64,000 bases of DNA from an uncultured Gemmatimonadales bacterium (GCA_947259405.1 CAMYLY010000012.1:62001-126000), one strand, 5' to 3'; positions 51,411-60,051 are shown, numbered from the stretch's first letter. A program made the numbers and translations. The notes: a model not told the origin generated them from the letters alone.

Positions 51411-53410
51411 CCACGGATCTCAACCCTCGCTACAGCTTCGAAACCTTCGTTCTGGGGGAACCGAACCGCGTTGCCTATAACGCGGCCCGATCGGTGGCCG
51501 AATCGCCGGGTGCGAGCTACAACCCGTTGTTCATTTTTGGGCCCACGGGACTCGGCAAGACGCATCTGCTGATGGCTATTGGCAACCGTGCCCAATCGGT
51601 TAGCGAGGGATTCTCGGTCGAGTACCTGACGGTCGACGAGTTTTTGGAAGCGTACCAGGTGGCGACGGCCATGGGCCAGGCGGATTCGTTCCGCAATCGG
51701 TTCGAAGGCGTCGGGCTGTTGCTCGTCGACGATATTCAGTTTCTGGCGCATCGGCGTCCGGTGCAGGGGGAGTTGTTGCGACTGTTGTCCGGCTTTCAAG
51801 AGTCCGGGCAGCAGATGGTGCTCACGAGTGACACGCCACCGGCGGACATTGAAGACATGGATGAGCGGCTCCTCCGCAAACTCGATGGGGGGTTGGTGGT
51901 GGACGTCGCGCCGCCAGATCGTGAGATGCGTCGCCAGATTCTCGAACAACGTGCCGAGGAACGCGGTGCCGATTTCGAGGCCGAAGTCATCGAGGCCGTA
52001 GCCGCGTTCGAGGTTGGCAACGTCCGTGAACTGCTCGGGCTCCTCAACCGACTCGCGGCCTTCCAGGCGGTGAGCGAAACACCAGTGACGGCCGATGCCG
52101 CGCGCGCCATGCTGGATTGGGAGGTACCGGCCGAGGAAGCCGTGATGCCGATCGAGACGCCGCGCGCGGCGGAGGTGGAGGACGATCCGTTCGACATGAC
52201 GCCGCTGTTCATCGACATGCCGGAAACGGACGAGTTCGCCGACTTCCTGAGCGATGTCAGCAGCACCGTCGAGCAACAAATTGAAGTGTGGCGGGAGCGG
52301 CTGGCCGCCTCGATCCTCCGCTGGCAACCGGAGGGCTATCGGACGGCCCGACTGGAACAGGCGATGCAGTCCGACGAAGTAATGGCGCCGATCGAGCGGC
52401 TGGTGGGGCAGTTCGAGGCCGACATCGGGCGCCTGCAGGAGATGCAGGAGGCGATGCGCGAGGTGGCACCGGAACGGGCAAACGACATTGCATTCTTCGA
52501 TCCAGATCGCGTCGCAGAAGCCGAGCACCTCGTGCAGAAGGCCGTGCGGGAACTTGGGGCGCTACCGGGGCCCTCGGAGGCGTACTCGCCAGGGGCGTTT
52601 GTCGAAAGCGGGGCCAATAGGGTGGCGGTCACCGCAGTCGGGGCGACCGTGAGCGATCCAGGCAAGCGGTACAATCCGCTCGTGTTCGTCGGTGGTCCTG
52701 GTGTCGGCAAAACGCACCTCTTGCACGTGGTGGGGCACGGCCTGGCAACCCGCGACAATTTTTGGGTCGCCTGCATGTCGACACAGCAATTTTTGGACGA
52801 ACTGCAGCAGGCCATCGACGATGATCGGTGGGACGCGTTTCGTGCGCGCTTCGGTAAGGTGGACGCGCTGTTGATCGACGACGTTCAGCTGTTGGCGGGC
52901 CGGCGACATTCGCAAGAGGAGTTCTTCTATCTGTTCAACCGGCTGCTGGAAGCGGGCAAGCAGGTGGTGCTGACCTGCAACGTGAGCCCGCGCGACATCG
53001 AGGGACTGGACGAGCGTATTGTGTCCCGGTTCGAGGGCGGGTTGGTGGCGCAGCTGGATTCGCCCGACCGAGACCTGCGCCGCGCGGTCATCATCAAACG
53101 ACTCGAGGACTTGTACGGTGCGGCGGAACTCGACCTCGTGGACTACCTGGCGGCACGACCCGCTTCATCGGTGCGGGGCGTTCTGGGCTTAGTGCAGCGC
53201 GTCCTCAGCGCGGCGGATGCGCGTGGCGTCGACCCAAGCGGGAGATTGGCGCGTGAACTGATCGAGGGCGCCATCCCCGCCCGTGAGGACGGCAGTCGGA
53301 GCATTCGCACCAGTGGTGTAACATCCGCCCCAGGCGTGATCCACTCACAGGACAAGGTCATCTGGCGCTGGCCCGACCCTGTCGAGCGGATTATCGAGGA
53401 GCTGGTGTAA
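51407..53410 (+). CDS. Tandem DnaA-type AAA+ protein without DNA-binding domain
   Basis: A 667-residue protein with two DnaA-type AAA+ modules. Module 1 (about 5-240) begins [19 protein letters not shown] like DnaA domain III: Walker A GPTGLGKT (45-52), Walker [10 protein letters not shown] (104-112), sensor I LTSDTPP, sensor II VREL (Arg207). Module 2 (about 392-620): Walker A GGPGVGKT (429-436), Walker [11 protein letters not shown] (487-496), sensor I LTCNVSP, sensor II Arg590. Between them lies a 150-residue linker, helical and acidic ([10 protein letters not shown]...). The DnaA helix-turn-helix domain IV is missing; the end is [15 protein letters not shown]. In the box VII motif, module 2 has [12 protein letters not shown] but module 1 has [15 protein letters not shown] 51407 overlaps mglA, and the stop is in TAATG with the next gene. 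Confidence 0.92.
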   Translation: MTTDLNPRYSFETFVLGEPNRVAYNAARSVAESPGASYNPLFIFGPTGLGKTHLLMAIGNRAQSVSEGFSVEYLTVDEFLEAYQVATAMGQADSFRNRFEGVGLLLVDDIQFLAHRRPVQGELLRLLSGFQESGQQMVLTSDTPPADIEDMDERLLRKLDGGLVVDVAPPDREMRRQILEQRAEERGADFEAEVIEAVAAFEVGNVRELLGLLNRLAAFQAVSETPVTADAARAMLDWEVPAEEAVMPIETPRAAEVEDDPFDMTPLFIDMPETDEFADFLSDVSSTVEQQIEVWRERLAASILRWQPEGYRTARLEQAMQSDEVMAPIERLVGQFEADIGRLQEMQEAMREVAPERANDIAFFDPDRVAEAEHLVQKAVRELGALPGPSEAYSPGAFVESGANRVAVTAVGATVSDPGKRYNPLVFVGGPGVGKTHLLHVVGHGLATRDNFWVACMSTQQFLDELQQAIDDDRWDAFRARFGKVDALLIDDVQLLAGRRHSQEEFFYLFNRLLEAGKQVVLTCNVSPRDIEGLDERIVSRFEGGLVAQLDSPDRDLRRAVIIKRLEDLYGAAELDLVDYLAARPASSVRGVLGLVQRVLSAADARGVDPSGRLARELIEGAIPAREDGSRSIRTSGVTSAPGVIHSQDKVIWRWPDPVERIIEELV

Positions 53411-55038
53411 TGGCGATCAAGGGATCACTCGCCGAAGCCGCCCTGCCCGATGTGCTCCAGCTGCTTGCGCTCGGCCGCAAGACAGGCTGCCTCACGGTGA
53501 GCGACAAGACCAACCTCGGTTACATCTACTTCAACGATGGTCTCATCGCATACGCGTCGATCGTGAATCGCCGGGACCGACTCGGTGACATTCTGGTCAA
53601 GGACGGGCGGATCAACCAAGGGCAGCTGGAGGCAGCCATCGAGGCGCAGGGGCGAGTGCGCGATCGTCGACTTGGGGAAATCCTGATCGATCAAGGGGTG
53701 GTGTCCCAGGATGACCTCGAACACTACATGCGCATCCAAATCGAGGAGGCGGTCTACTTCTTATTTACGTGGGCGACCGGCACCTTCAACTTTGAGAGTG
53801 GCGTGCAACCGGACACCCAAGACTTCCTGGTCGCGATCAGCCCGGAATCGCTCCTTCTCGAGGGCGCCCGCCGTGTCGATGAGTGGAGCCTGATCGAAAA
53901 GAAGATCCCATCCCTGGATCTGATTTTTGCCGTGGACAGTGAGAAACTCGAAGCGAGCAACGTCGATCTGACGGAACATCAGGAACGCATCCTTGACCTG
54001 CTGAATGGGGAACGCGACGTGACGTCGCTGGTGGAGGAGACTGCGCTCGGCGAGTTCGACGTGGGGAAAGCGCTCTACGGATTGATCACGGCGGGCTTTG
54101 TCCACCGTACGGGTCGCTCCTCGACGACGGCACGGATCTCCGCCAGTGCCACGGGTGCGCAAGTGGATGAAGCTCGTAATTTGGGTGTGGCCTTCTACAA
54201 GACCGCGATGTTTGAGGAGAGCGCGCGCGAGTTTCGACGTGTCATCGACCTGCGACCGACCGACGGCGGCGCCTGTTTCTATCTCGGATTGATCGCTCTG
54301 CGGCAGGCGCGGTGGGAAGAGGCAGTGAAGCAATTCAAGAATGCCCTGGACCGCGGGGGCGCCAGGGCCTCCGTGCTCCACAATCTCGGTCTGGCGCTCG
54401 AGAAGAGCGGTCGTCTGGACGACGCGGAACATGCCTACGCGGATGCCGCGTCCAAAGCGCGCCACGATTGGCGCATACTCGCCGGATGGGGTATCACGGC
54501 GCTTCGCCGAGGAGACTTTGAGGTGGCGGCCAGTCGCCTTGACCGTGCGGCGGAGGTGTCTGGCGATGCACCGCTGTCGGCCGTGTGGTATTGGGCGCGA
54601 TCACTTGCGTCCGCGGCGTCAGAGGATTTCCTGGAGGCTGAGTCAACCCTGCGGGCTGGCCTCGAGCGATACGAGACGCATCCTGTTCTCCGGAACAACC
54701 TCGCCGTGGTCTTGGAGATCCTCGGACATGATGATGAAGTTGAACGCCTGCTCGAGAGCGCGCTGGCCGAGGATCCGTGGATGGCGGAGGTCTCGAAGAA
54801 CCTCGGTGACCTCTACTACCGAAGCGGGCGATTCGACAAGGCATGGGAATCATACCAACGGGCTACGAAACTCCAGCCTGATCTAGGTGATGACATGTAC
54901 TTCAAGCTGGGCAACATCGCCTACAAGCGGCTCGACAGCGAATCGGCGGCGCGGTTGTGGACCAAAGCCGTTGAGATCAACCCTCGCCATGGACTTGCGC
55001 GAACCAATATCGAGACCCTGAAGGCGCTGCAGTCATGA
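53410..55038 (+). CDS. PATAN (DUF4388)-TPR protein, second copy
   Basis: A 542-residue protein related in architecture to the gene at 48037. N-terminal PATAN domain (about 1-180): [94 protein letters not shown] winged-helix-like segment follows (about 195-235, LLNGERDVTSLVEETALGEFD). Then come about eight TPR units (AFYKTAMFEESAREFRRV, FYLGLIALRQARWEEAVKQFK, HNLGLALEKSGRLDDAEHAYAD, NNLAVVLEILGHDDEVERLLE). ATG 53410 shares one base with the AAA+ stop. The two PATAN genes bracket the roadblock/GTPase/AAA+ core. Confidence 0.87.
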   Translation: MAIKGSLAEAALPDVLQLLALGRKTGCLTVSDKTNLGYIYFNDGLIAYASIVNRRDRLGDILVKDGRINQGQLEAAIEAQGRVRDRRLGEILIDQGVVSQDDLEHYMRIQIEEAVYFLFTWATGTFNFESGVQPDTQDFLVAISPESLLLEGARRVDEWSLIEKKIPSLDLIFAVDSEKLEASNVDLTEHQERILDLLNGERDVTSLVEETALGEFDVGKALYGLITAGFVHRTGRSSTTARISASATGAQVDEARNLGVAFYKTAMFEESAREFRRVIDLRPTDGGACFYLGLIALRQARWEEAVKQFKNALDRGGARASVLHNLGLALEKSGRLDDAEHAYADAASKARHDWRILAGWGITALRRGDFEVAASRLDRAAEVSGDAPLSAVWYWARSLASAASEDFLEAESTLRAGLERYETHPVLRNNLAVVLEILGHDDEVERLLESALAEDPWMAEVSKNLGDLYYRSGRFDKAWESYQRATKLQPDLGDDMYFKLGNIAYKRLDSESAARLWTKAVEINPRHGLARTNIETLKALQS

Positions 55039-55072
55039 CAACGTGTGCGACCGAAGGCGGAGCGACGTTGGT

Positions 55073-55949
55073 ATGAGTGATTCCGTGGGAGCGAACTTCC
55101 GGGCGAAGTACGACGAGATCGCCACGAAGCTCGACGCGGTGTCGGAGCCCAGCGAACGTGAAGCGGTCAAGCAAGACATCGTCGCGCTGTTCAAGACCGT
55201 CGACCAAGCCATCAACGATCTGAGCGCCCTGAAGGAAGAGATTCGGGTGCTCGTGGATACCTACAAATCCCTCGCGGAGCAGGACGCCGGCAGCCAGGCC
55301 CCACAGTTCACCGGGGCCGCGCCCGCGCTCCATGCGGATCACATCGGGGCTTCGACCTTCAAGGAAAAAGGCTGGAGTCTCATCTCGCTGGGCGACTATC
55401 CCGGTGCCATTCAAGCTCTGCAAAAGGCGCTGTCGCTGTCGCCCGGCGACGTGCAGGCGGAATCCCTACTCGGATGGGCGCAGATGCTCGCCGAGCAGTA
55501 CGACGATGCGCTTGACACGTTCGACATCGTGCTTCAGAAAGAACCGACGAATGCGCTGGCTCGCATCAACGTCGGATACGTGTGCCTGAAGAAGCAGTTG
55601 TTCCAGGATGCGATCGAGCATCTTTCCAAGGCTATTCGGCTCGATAACGACAAGAAGGCCACGCTCTACGCGCACTACTACTTGGGATTGGTGTACCAAG
55701 AGCGAGGGATGTTCGAAGACGCGGAGATGTTCTTCATGAAGACGTTGAAGCTGGGCCCCAACCTCATCGAGGCGTACTACGAACTCGGCCGAGCCCGATG
55801 GGCAGCGGACGATCCTGATGGCGCGCGACCGCGATGGTGCCCGTCAAACGTGGACTGCGGGATTCGAAGCCAACAAGTTCAATCCGTGGGGCAAACGCTG
55901 TAAGGAGACACTCGAAGTTGTTGCGCAGGGCCAGGAGCCGCCACGCTAG
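55073..55949 (+). pseudogene. TPR protein with an apparent frameshift near the C terminus
   Basis: A TPR protein that as read ends at 55903 (276 residues, ...RWCPSNVDCGIRS). Its TPR core is sound: HIGASTFKEKGWSLISLGDYPGAIQAL, AESLLGWAQMLAEQYDDALDTFD, RINVGYVCLKKQLFQDAIEHLSK, HYYLGLVYQERGMFEDAEMFF. Dropping 16 bases near 55817 restores a C terminus reading WTAGFEANKFNPWGKRCKET and ending at a TAG at 55947-55949, giving about 286 residues. The repeat GATGGcGCgCG/GATGGtGCcCG at offset 16 suggests a 16-base imperfect duplication, in the genome or in the assembly. Start ATG 55073. It closes the cluster. Confidence 0.7.
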
Positions 55950-55969
55950 AAATCCTGCTCGCACTCGCC

Positions 55970-56818
55970 GTGACCATGCAGGAGCCGTCCGCCATTCACG
56001 TGGGACGGGTGACGGCCGTCTACTGGGACGACGATGCGGGGTTGGCGGCGATGCTGGCGGAGATGGCCGACCGCGCGGGACCGTGGCCCGGGATCGACCC
56101 ACCGGGCGAGCACCGCATCCGATTGTTTCTCGCCCGGGACCGCGAGCGCTTTGACTCGTTGACCCGTGGGCGACTCCCGGAATGGGGGGCCGGCGCGGCG
56201 TTTCCGGCCACGAACTCGATCCTGATTCGCGTTGGTGGCGATCCGAGAGCCGTGCAGCGCGTGCTCAGGCATGAGCTGGCCCACTTGGCGCTTCACGAAC
56301 ACGTACGTCGCGTGCCGCGCTGGTTCGACGAGGGGTACGCCGCCCTGGCGGCCGGAGAATGGTCCACGCGTGATGCGCTTGCCATCAACTGGTCGGTACT
56401 ACTTGGGCAGAAACCGACCCTGTCAGAGCTCGACCGCCAGCTCCGGAGTGCCAGTCCCTCCGAGGCTACGTCGGCGTATGCCTTCGCGACCACGGCCGTA
56501 CTCCTCCTCGAGCGAATCGGGGGGGAGCGGGGCTTGGCGCCGCTGCTGACCACGCTGACGACCACGGGCGACCTCGACGCCGCGCTTCGCACGACACATC
56601 AACTCACCTTGGGGCAGTTCGAGGAACGGTGGCATCGGGAGTTGCGCGGTCGCTACGGGTGGATGCTCATCCTGGGATCCCTCACGGTGTTCTGGGCGCT
56701 CGCGGCCCTCGTGCTGGTCTCCCTCTGGTCGCGCCGGCGAGGGCGCGATGAGGCCCGTCGGGCGGCCCTAGATGAGGGATGGGAACTTCCTGCAGATGTT
56801 CCAAATGCCGGTGCTTGA
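55970..56818 (+). CDS. Membrane-anchored gluzincin-type metallopeptidase
   Basis: A 282-residue metallopeptidase-like protein. Seen: HExxH as H101-ELA-H105 (VLRHELAHLALHEH) and 15-25 residues later PRWFDEGYAALAAG, where the Glu is the expected third zinc ligand of the peptidase MA fold. A C-terminal membrane helix (about 225-247, GWMLILGSLTVFWALAALVLVSLW) is followed by basic RRRGRDEARR, so the catalytic part is likely outside the cytoplasm. That needs an N-terminal signal. The in-frame sequence just upstream of GTG 55970 reads EILLALAVTM, so the true start may be a CTG at 55955 or lie further up. Substrate unknown. Confidence 0.82.
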   Translation: MTMQEPSAIHVGRVTAVYWDDDAGLAAMLAEMADRAGPWPGIDPPGEHRIRLFLARDRERFDSLTRGRLPEWGAGAAFPATNSILIRVGGDPRAVQRVLRHELAHLALHEHVRRVPRWFDEGYAALAAGEWSTRDALAINWSVLLGQKPTLSELDRQLRSASPSEATSAYAFATTAVLLLERIGGERGLAPLLTTLTTTGDLDAALRTTHQLTLGQFEERWHRELRGRYGWMLILGSLTVFWALAALVLVSLWSRRRGRDEARRAALDEGWELPADVPNAGA

Positions 56819-56851
56819 CGCACTTGGAACCTAGAATTAGCCTGAGTGTCT

Positions 56852-57037
56852 ATGTCAGACAGGGTAGGTTCGCCCGCCCGCTTGCGGTTTCGCGCCGTAA
56901 ACGTATTTCTGCTTGCGGCGGCGATAACGTCGATTGGCGTCGGGTATATGCTGCTCGCGGGGGGATCGACCGCGATGGCACCGGTGCTGTTGGTATTGGG
57001 GTACTGTGTGTTGTTCCCTGCGGGGCTCGCGCTCTAG
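56852..57037 (+). CDS. Small membrane protein, DUF3098-like
   Basis: A 61-residue protein with two membrane helices: RAVNVFLLAAAITSIGVGYMLL and MAPVLLVLGYCVLFPAGLAL. The pattern (aromatic/Asn before the first helix, GY, LL, GS, AP, VLGYC) resembles small two-helix proteins of the DUF3098 type, found near cell-envelope genes; function unknown. ATG 56852 is chosen over a GTG six bases earlier. It lies 33 bases after the metallopeptidase and just before tRNA-Val, and could be co-transcribed with the peptidase gene. Confidence 0.6.
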   Translation: MSDRVGSPARLRFRAVNVFLLAAAITSIGVGYMLLAGGSTAMAPVLLVLGYCVLFPAGLAL

Positions 57038-57046
57038 TCGACGGCC

Positions 57047-57121
57047 GGGCGAATAGCTCAGTTGGTCCAGAGCGCCTGCCTTACAAGCAGGAAGTCGGGG
57101 GTTCGAATCCCTCTTCGCCCA
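57047..57121 (+). tRNA. tRNA-Val (anticodon TAC)
   Basis: A 75-base cloverleaf. The acceptor stem GGGCGAA/TTCGCCC is perfect with discriminator A. The anticodon stem CCTGC/GCAGG encloses CTTACAA, giving anticodon TAC (Val). The T arm has GGGGGTTCGAATCCC. The CCA end is not encoded. Confidence 0.96.
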
Positions 57122-57175
57122 TGTGGGTAGGAACTGAGGGATTGCGGCGCCCGATACCGAAGCTCGGAGGAACGC

Positions 57176-58960
57176 GTGTTCGTGCTAAAGAACTGGTCGA
57201 GAATCTTGTTGAGTTGGTCGCTTGCGGTCGTCGGATCCATGACCCTGGCGTCCCCCGTGGCGGCGCAGGCGCGCGAGTTGGTGCTGGTGCTCGCGCCGGA
57301 GCCGCGAGCGCAGGAGGACATGAGTTATGCGCTCGAATTCGCCACGGAGGCGCGGGTTCGGTTGCAGAATCGTTTGCGGCACAGGTTGTCCTTCGTCACC
57401 ACGGACGACATCTGTCAACTGCTACGCGATTCCGGGTTTGACTGCGACCACATTGTGGGTGCGACGGACGCCGGCCGCATGGCCCAGGCCATGGGGGTCG
57501 ACGCCTACTTGATTGGGGAGCTGTGGACGTCGGCCCAGGCCCCGATAGCCCGGTTCCGGATCGTCGATATCGGGCGCTCGGGGTTGTCCGGGTGGATGAC
57601 GGTCCGAGGCACCGCCGGCGATCCACCGCGGGCCTTTGCCCAAACGCTGGTCGACTCGATGCTCGGGCAGGTTCGGGCGTCGGAATACTCCCGTGAGTGT
57701 ACCGATCGCCGAGACGAAGGCGACTTTGAGGAAGCCCTCGAGGACGCGCACAAAGCGTTCGGACTCTACGCGAATCACCCGTCTGCGGCGATGTGCGCAG
57801 CGGTGGTCCGCGAGGCAATGGGCCAACCGCCGGACAGTCAGATTCCTTACTATGCTCGAGCGATTCGCGGCGATTCGCTCTACGACCGTCCCTACCAGCG
57901 GCTCGGTCAGTTGTATCAGGCCACGGGCGATTCGGTGAAGGCGCTGGAGGCGTTCCGCGCCCAGATGTATTTGACCCCTGACGACCGCCAGCGGTGGCGC
58001 GGCGTGATCTCCGGGTACATGCTGATCAAAGCATTCGAAGACGCGGAGCGTATCGTCGACGAGTGGTTGACGCGGAATCCCGGTGACATGGAGTTCATTC
58101 AGCTGAAGACCCGCGCCTGTTTCGAAGGACAGCGGTGGGACTGCGCCATCAACGCGCTCGAACAACAGTATGAACGGAACGCGGATCTCCAGTCCGATAC
58201 CGCCTTCTACGGCCAGATCATGGCGGCGGCCATGGCGGGAGAAAACAACGACGCGTTGCTCCGATGGAGTGGGGCTGGGACGCAGGCTTTTCCGGACGAT
58301 GCGGACATGTGGCGTGCCCGGGCGACGGCGCTCGAACAGGCCGGGCAGGCGGGGGAAGCCATTGCCGCCTATGAACGTGTGCTGATGCTCGATCCAGATG
58401 ACGTGGCGAGCGCGCTCCTGGTTGCGCAGGCCGTGCTCGGACAGGTAACGATGGACACGTTGGTGCCACTCGACACGGCGGCGCTTGCGCAGGCGGGTGA
58501 GTACATGTCGCTGGCGGCGGCTGGAGCGCAGGCAAACGCCGACACGGGTGTGATGATGAACCTGGCCGTAATGTATTACGAGACCGGATCGCAACTCGTG
58601 CAGACGCGGCTCGACATCGAAGAGGGCGTGAATTGGCTCCAGTACGCGCTGGACAATGACGTACAGCAACGTTTGGTGGAGCCTGCGAACTTCTTCTTGG
58701 GGCTCGGGTTGGTGTTCATGATCTTTGAGTTCGATCCACAAATTGCGGCATACGTGGAACGGTTCGCCGACCTCACGCCCTCCGACAAGGCTGCCGCCTG
58801 TCTGTTGGTGGCTGAAGAGGCGTCCATGGTCAATCGCGGCAAGCAGGCGATGACGATTGGGGCCGGGCTGTCAGAGGGGACGGCACAACAGATGTTAGGG
58901 CAGTATGCGACGTTTGAGCAGCGCATTCCGCAGTTGCGCGAAGCGTTCGAATGTAGGTAG
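57176..58960 (+). CDS. Exported TPR protein
   Basis: A 594-residue exported protein. A signal peptide (about 1-30, ILLSWSLAVVGSMTLASPVAAQA) is followed by an alpha/beta domain (about 35-165; segments ELVLVLAPEP, HRLSFVTTDDICQLL, MAQAMGVDAYLIGELW), which resembles the N-terminal domain of periplasmic TPR proteins, then TPR-like helical repeats from 170 to the end (PYQRLGQLYQATGDSVKALEAF, ATALEQAGQAGEAIAAYERVLMLDPDDVASALL). There are Cys pairs in the first domain (DICQLL, GFDCDH) and one at 325-333. The GTG start is backed by GGAGG five bases upstream. Function unknown; possibly an envelope scaffold. Confidence 0.78.
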   Translation: MFVLKNWSRILLSWSLAVVGSMTLASPVAAQARELVLVLAPEPRAQEDMSYALEFATEARVRLQNRLRHRLSFVTTDDICQLLRDSGFDCDHIVGATDAGRMAQAMGVDAYLIGELWTSAQAPIARFRIVDIGRSGLSGWMTVRGTAGDPPRAFAQTLVDSMLGQVRASEYSRECTDRRDEGDFEEALEDAHKAFGLYANHPSAAMCAAVVREAMGQPPDSQIPYYARAIRGDSLYDRPYQRLGQLYQATGDSVKALEAFRAQMYLTPDDRQRWRGVISGYMLIKAFEDAERIVDEWLTRNPGDMEFIQLKTRACFEGQRWDCAINALEQQYERNADLQSDTAFYGQIMAAAMAGENNDALLRWSGAGTQAFPDDADMWRARATALEQAGQAGEAIAAYERVLMLDPDDVASALLVAQAVLGQVTMDTLVPLDTAALAQAGEYMSLAAAGAQANADTGVMMNLAVMYYETGSQLVQTRLDIEEGVNWLQYALDNDVQQRLVEPANFFLGLGLVFMIFEFDPQIAAYVERFADLTPSDKAAACLLVAEEASMVNRGKQAMTIGAGLSEGTAQQMLGQYATFEQRIPQLREAFECR

Positions 58961-59008
58961 CCTGCTTGAATCCGGCCCCGCACTCGCCTACATTGCGCGG
59001 CTGTGCTG

Positions 59009-59083
59009 GGGGCTGTAGCTCAGTTTGGTTAGAGTGCCGGTCTGTCACACCGGAGGCCGCGGGTTCAAGTCCCGTCAGCCCCG
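59009..59083 (+). tRNA. tRNA-Asp (anticodon GTC)
   Basis: A 75-base cloverleaf. The acceptor stem GGGGCTG/CAGCCCC is followed by discriminator G. The anticodon stem CCGGT/ACCGG encloses CTGTCAC, giving anticodon GTC. The T arm is GCGGGTTCAAGTCCCGT. CCA is not encoded. Confidence 0.96.
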
Positions 59084-59105
59084 TCTGAAATGGCTCGTTG
59101 CTGCC

Positions 59106-59132
59106 GACCCCGCGTCGTTCCGACGCGGGGTC
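59106..59132 (+). terminator. Strong hairpin between tRNA-Asp and rsmH
   Basis: GACCCCGCGTCG (59106-59117) pairs perfectly with CGACGCGGGGTC (59121-59132) around a TTC loop: a 12-bp GC-rich stem. The tail is GCTGTCTTT, with only a short T run, so termination of the tRNA transcript is likely, and an additional role in rsmH control is possible. It lies 23 bases after the tRNA. Confidence 0.75.
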
Positions 59133-59151
59133 GCTGTCTTTGGGGCTCCTG

Positions 59152-60051
59152 ATGGCCACAGGTAAACACGTTCCCGTGCTCGTGGCCGAGGTCATCGACC
59201 TTGCTGCCGGCGCCTCTCGCATCGTAGATGCGACGGTGGGCTTGGGTGGTCACCTCGCCGTCCTCCAGCAATCGCACCGCTCCTCGCTTGGGATCGACCG
59301 GGATCCGGAGGCCCTCACCGCCGCTCGAAAAGCCTTGCCGGACCGCGTGCGGCTCGTTCACGGAGCGTTCGGCGATGCTGGGGTGCTCGAAGAAATCCGT
59401 CAGTTCCAGCCGGATTTCGTGCTGCTCGACCTTGGAGTGAGTTCGCTCCAGGTGGATACTGATGAGCGCGGGTTCTCCTTCAGGCGGGGGACTCTCCTGG
59501 ACATGCGTATGGGTGGGACCGGCCCGGGTGCCGCGGATTGGCTCAACCGGGCCACCGTGGATGAGCTGACTCGTGCGTTTCGCGAGTTCGCCGATGAGCG
59601 AGCGGCCCGTCGTTTGGCACGCGAGATCGTGAAACGCCGCACTGCGAGGCCCTTGGCCACTGCCGACGATTTGGTGAAGGCCATTCGCGCTGTGCGCGGT
59701 CCCCGGGCGGGGCCGTCCGACTTTGCCAGGATCTTCCAGGCCGTTCGCATCGTGGTCAACGACGAGATCGAGCAGCTCCAATCAGCGCTTCCCGCCCTGA
59801 GGGATGCGCTTTCGTCTGAGGGAATCCTGGCCGTGATCAGCTATCATTCAGGTGAAGACCGTGTAGTCAAACACTCGTTCAGGGAGTGGGCGCGAGCGTG
59901 CGTGTGCGAGCCGCACGTGCCGCTCTGTGCTTGCCGGGGGAAACCACTGGGCACGATCATCACCGCGAAACCGGTCCGGCCGACGGCAACCGAGGTGGGC
60001 GCGAATCCGCGCGCCCGGAGCGCAAGACTGCGCGCGTTCCGAGTCGTATGA
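59152..60051 (+). CDS. rsmH: 16S rRNA (cytosine1402-N4)-methyltransferase
   Basis: A 299-residue SAM-dependent methyltransferase that N4-methylates C1402 of 16S rRNA, also called mraW. Seen: HVPVLVAEVIDL, SAM-binding VDATVGLGGHLAVLQQ, SLGIDRDPEAL, DLGVSSLQVDTDERGFSFR, DMRMGGTG and the C-terminal block AVISYHSGEDRVVKHSFREW. ATG 59152 is chosen because the family starts with this HVPVL motif; the earlier frame runs through the hairpin. It opens the dcw cluster; mraZ is not present upstream. The stop overlaps ftsL by four bases (ATGA). Confidence 0.95.
   Translation: MATGKHVPVLVAEVIDLAAGASRIVDATVGLGGHLAVLQQSHRSSLGIDRDPEALTAARKALPDRVRLVHGAFGDAGVLEEIRQFQPDFVLLDLGVSSLQVDTDERGFSFRRGTLLDMRMGGTGPGAADWLNRATVDELTRAFREFADERAARRLAREIVKRRTARPLATADDLVKAIRAVRGPRAGPSDFARIFQAVRIVVNDEIEQLQSALPALRDALSSEGILAVISYHSGEDRVVKHSFREWARACVCEPHVPLCACRGKPLGTIITAKPVRPTATEVGANPRARSARLRAFRVV

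Noticed and set aside
51224-52528. A 434-residue minus-strand open frame opposite the GTPase and AAA+ genes
   Set aside because: It spans two coupled, well-supported genes and shows no domain.
57422-58741. A 439-residue minus-strand open frame opposite the exported TPR gene
   Set aside because: Arg/His-rich antisense frame without motifs or a ribosome binding site; the plus-strand gene has a signal peptide and TPR repeats.
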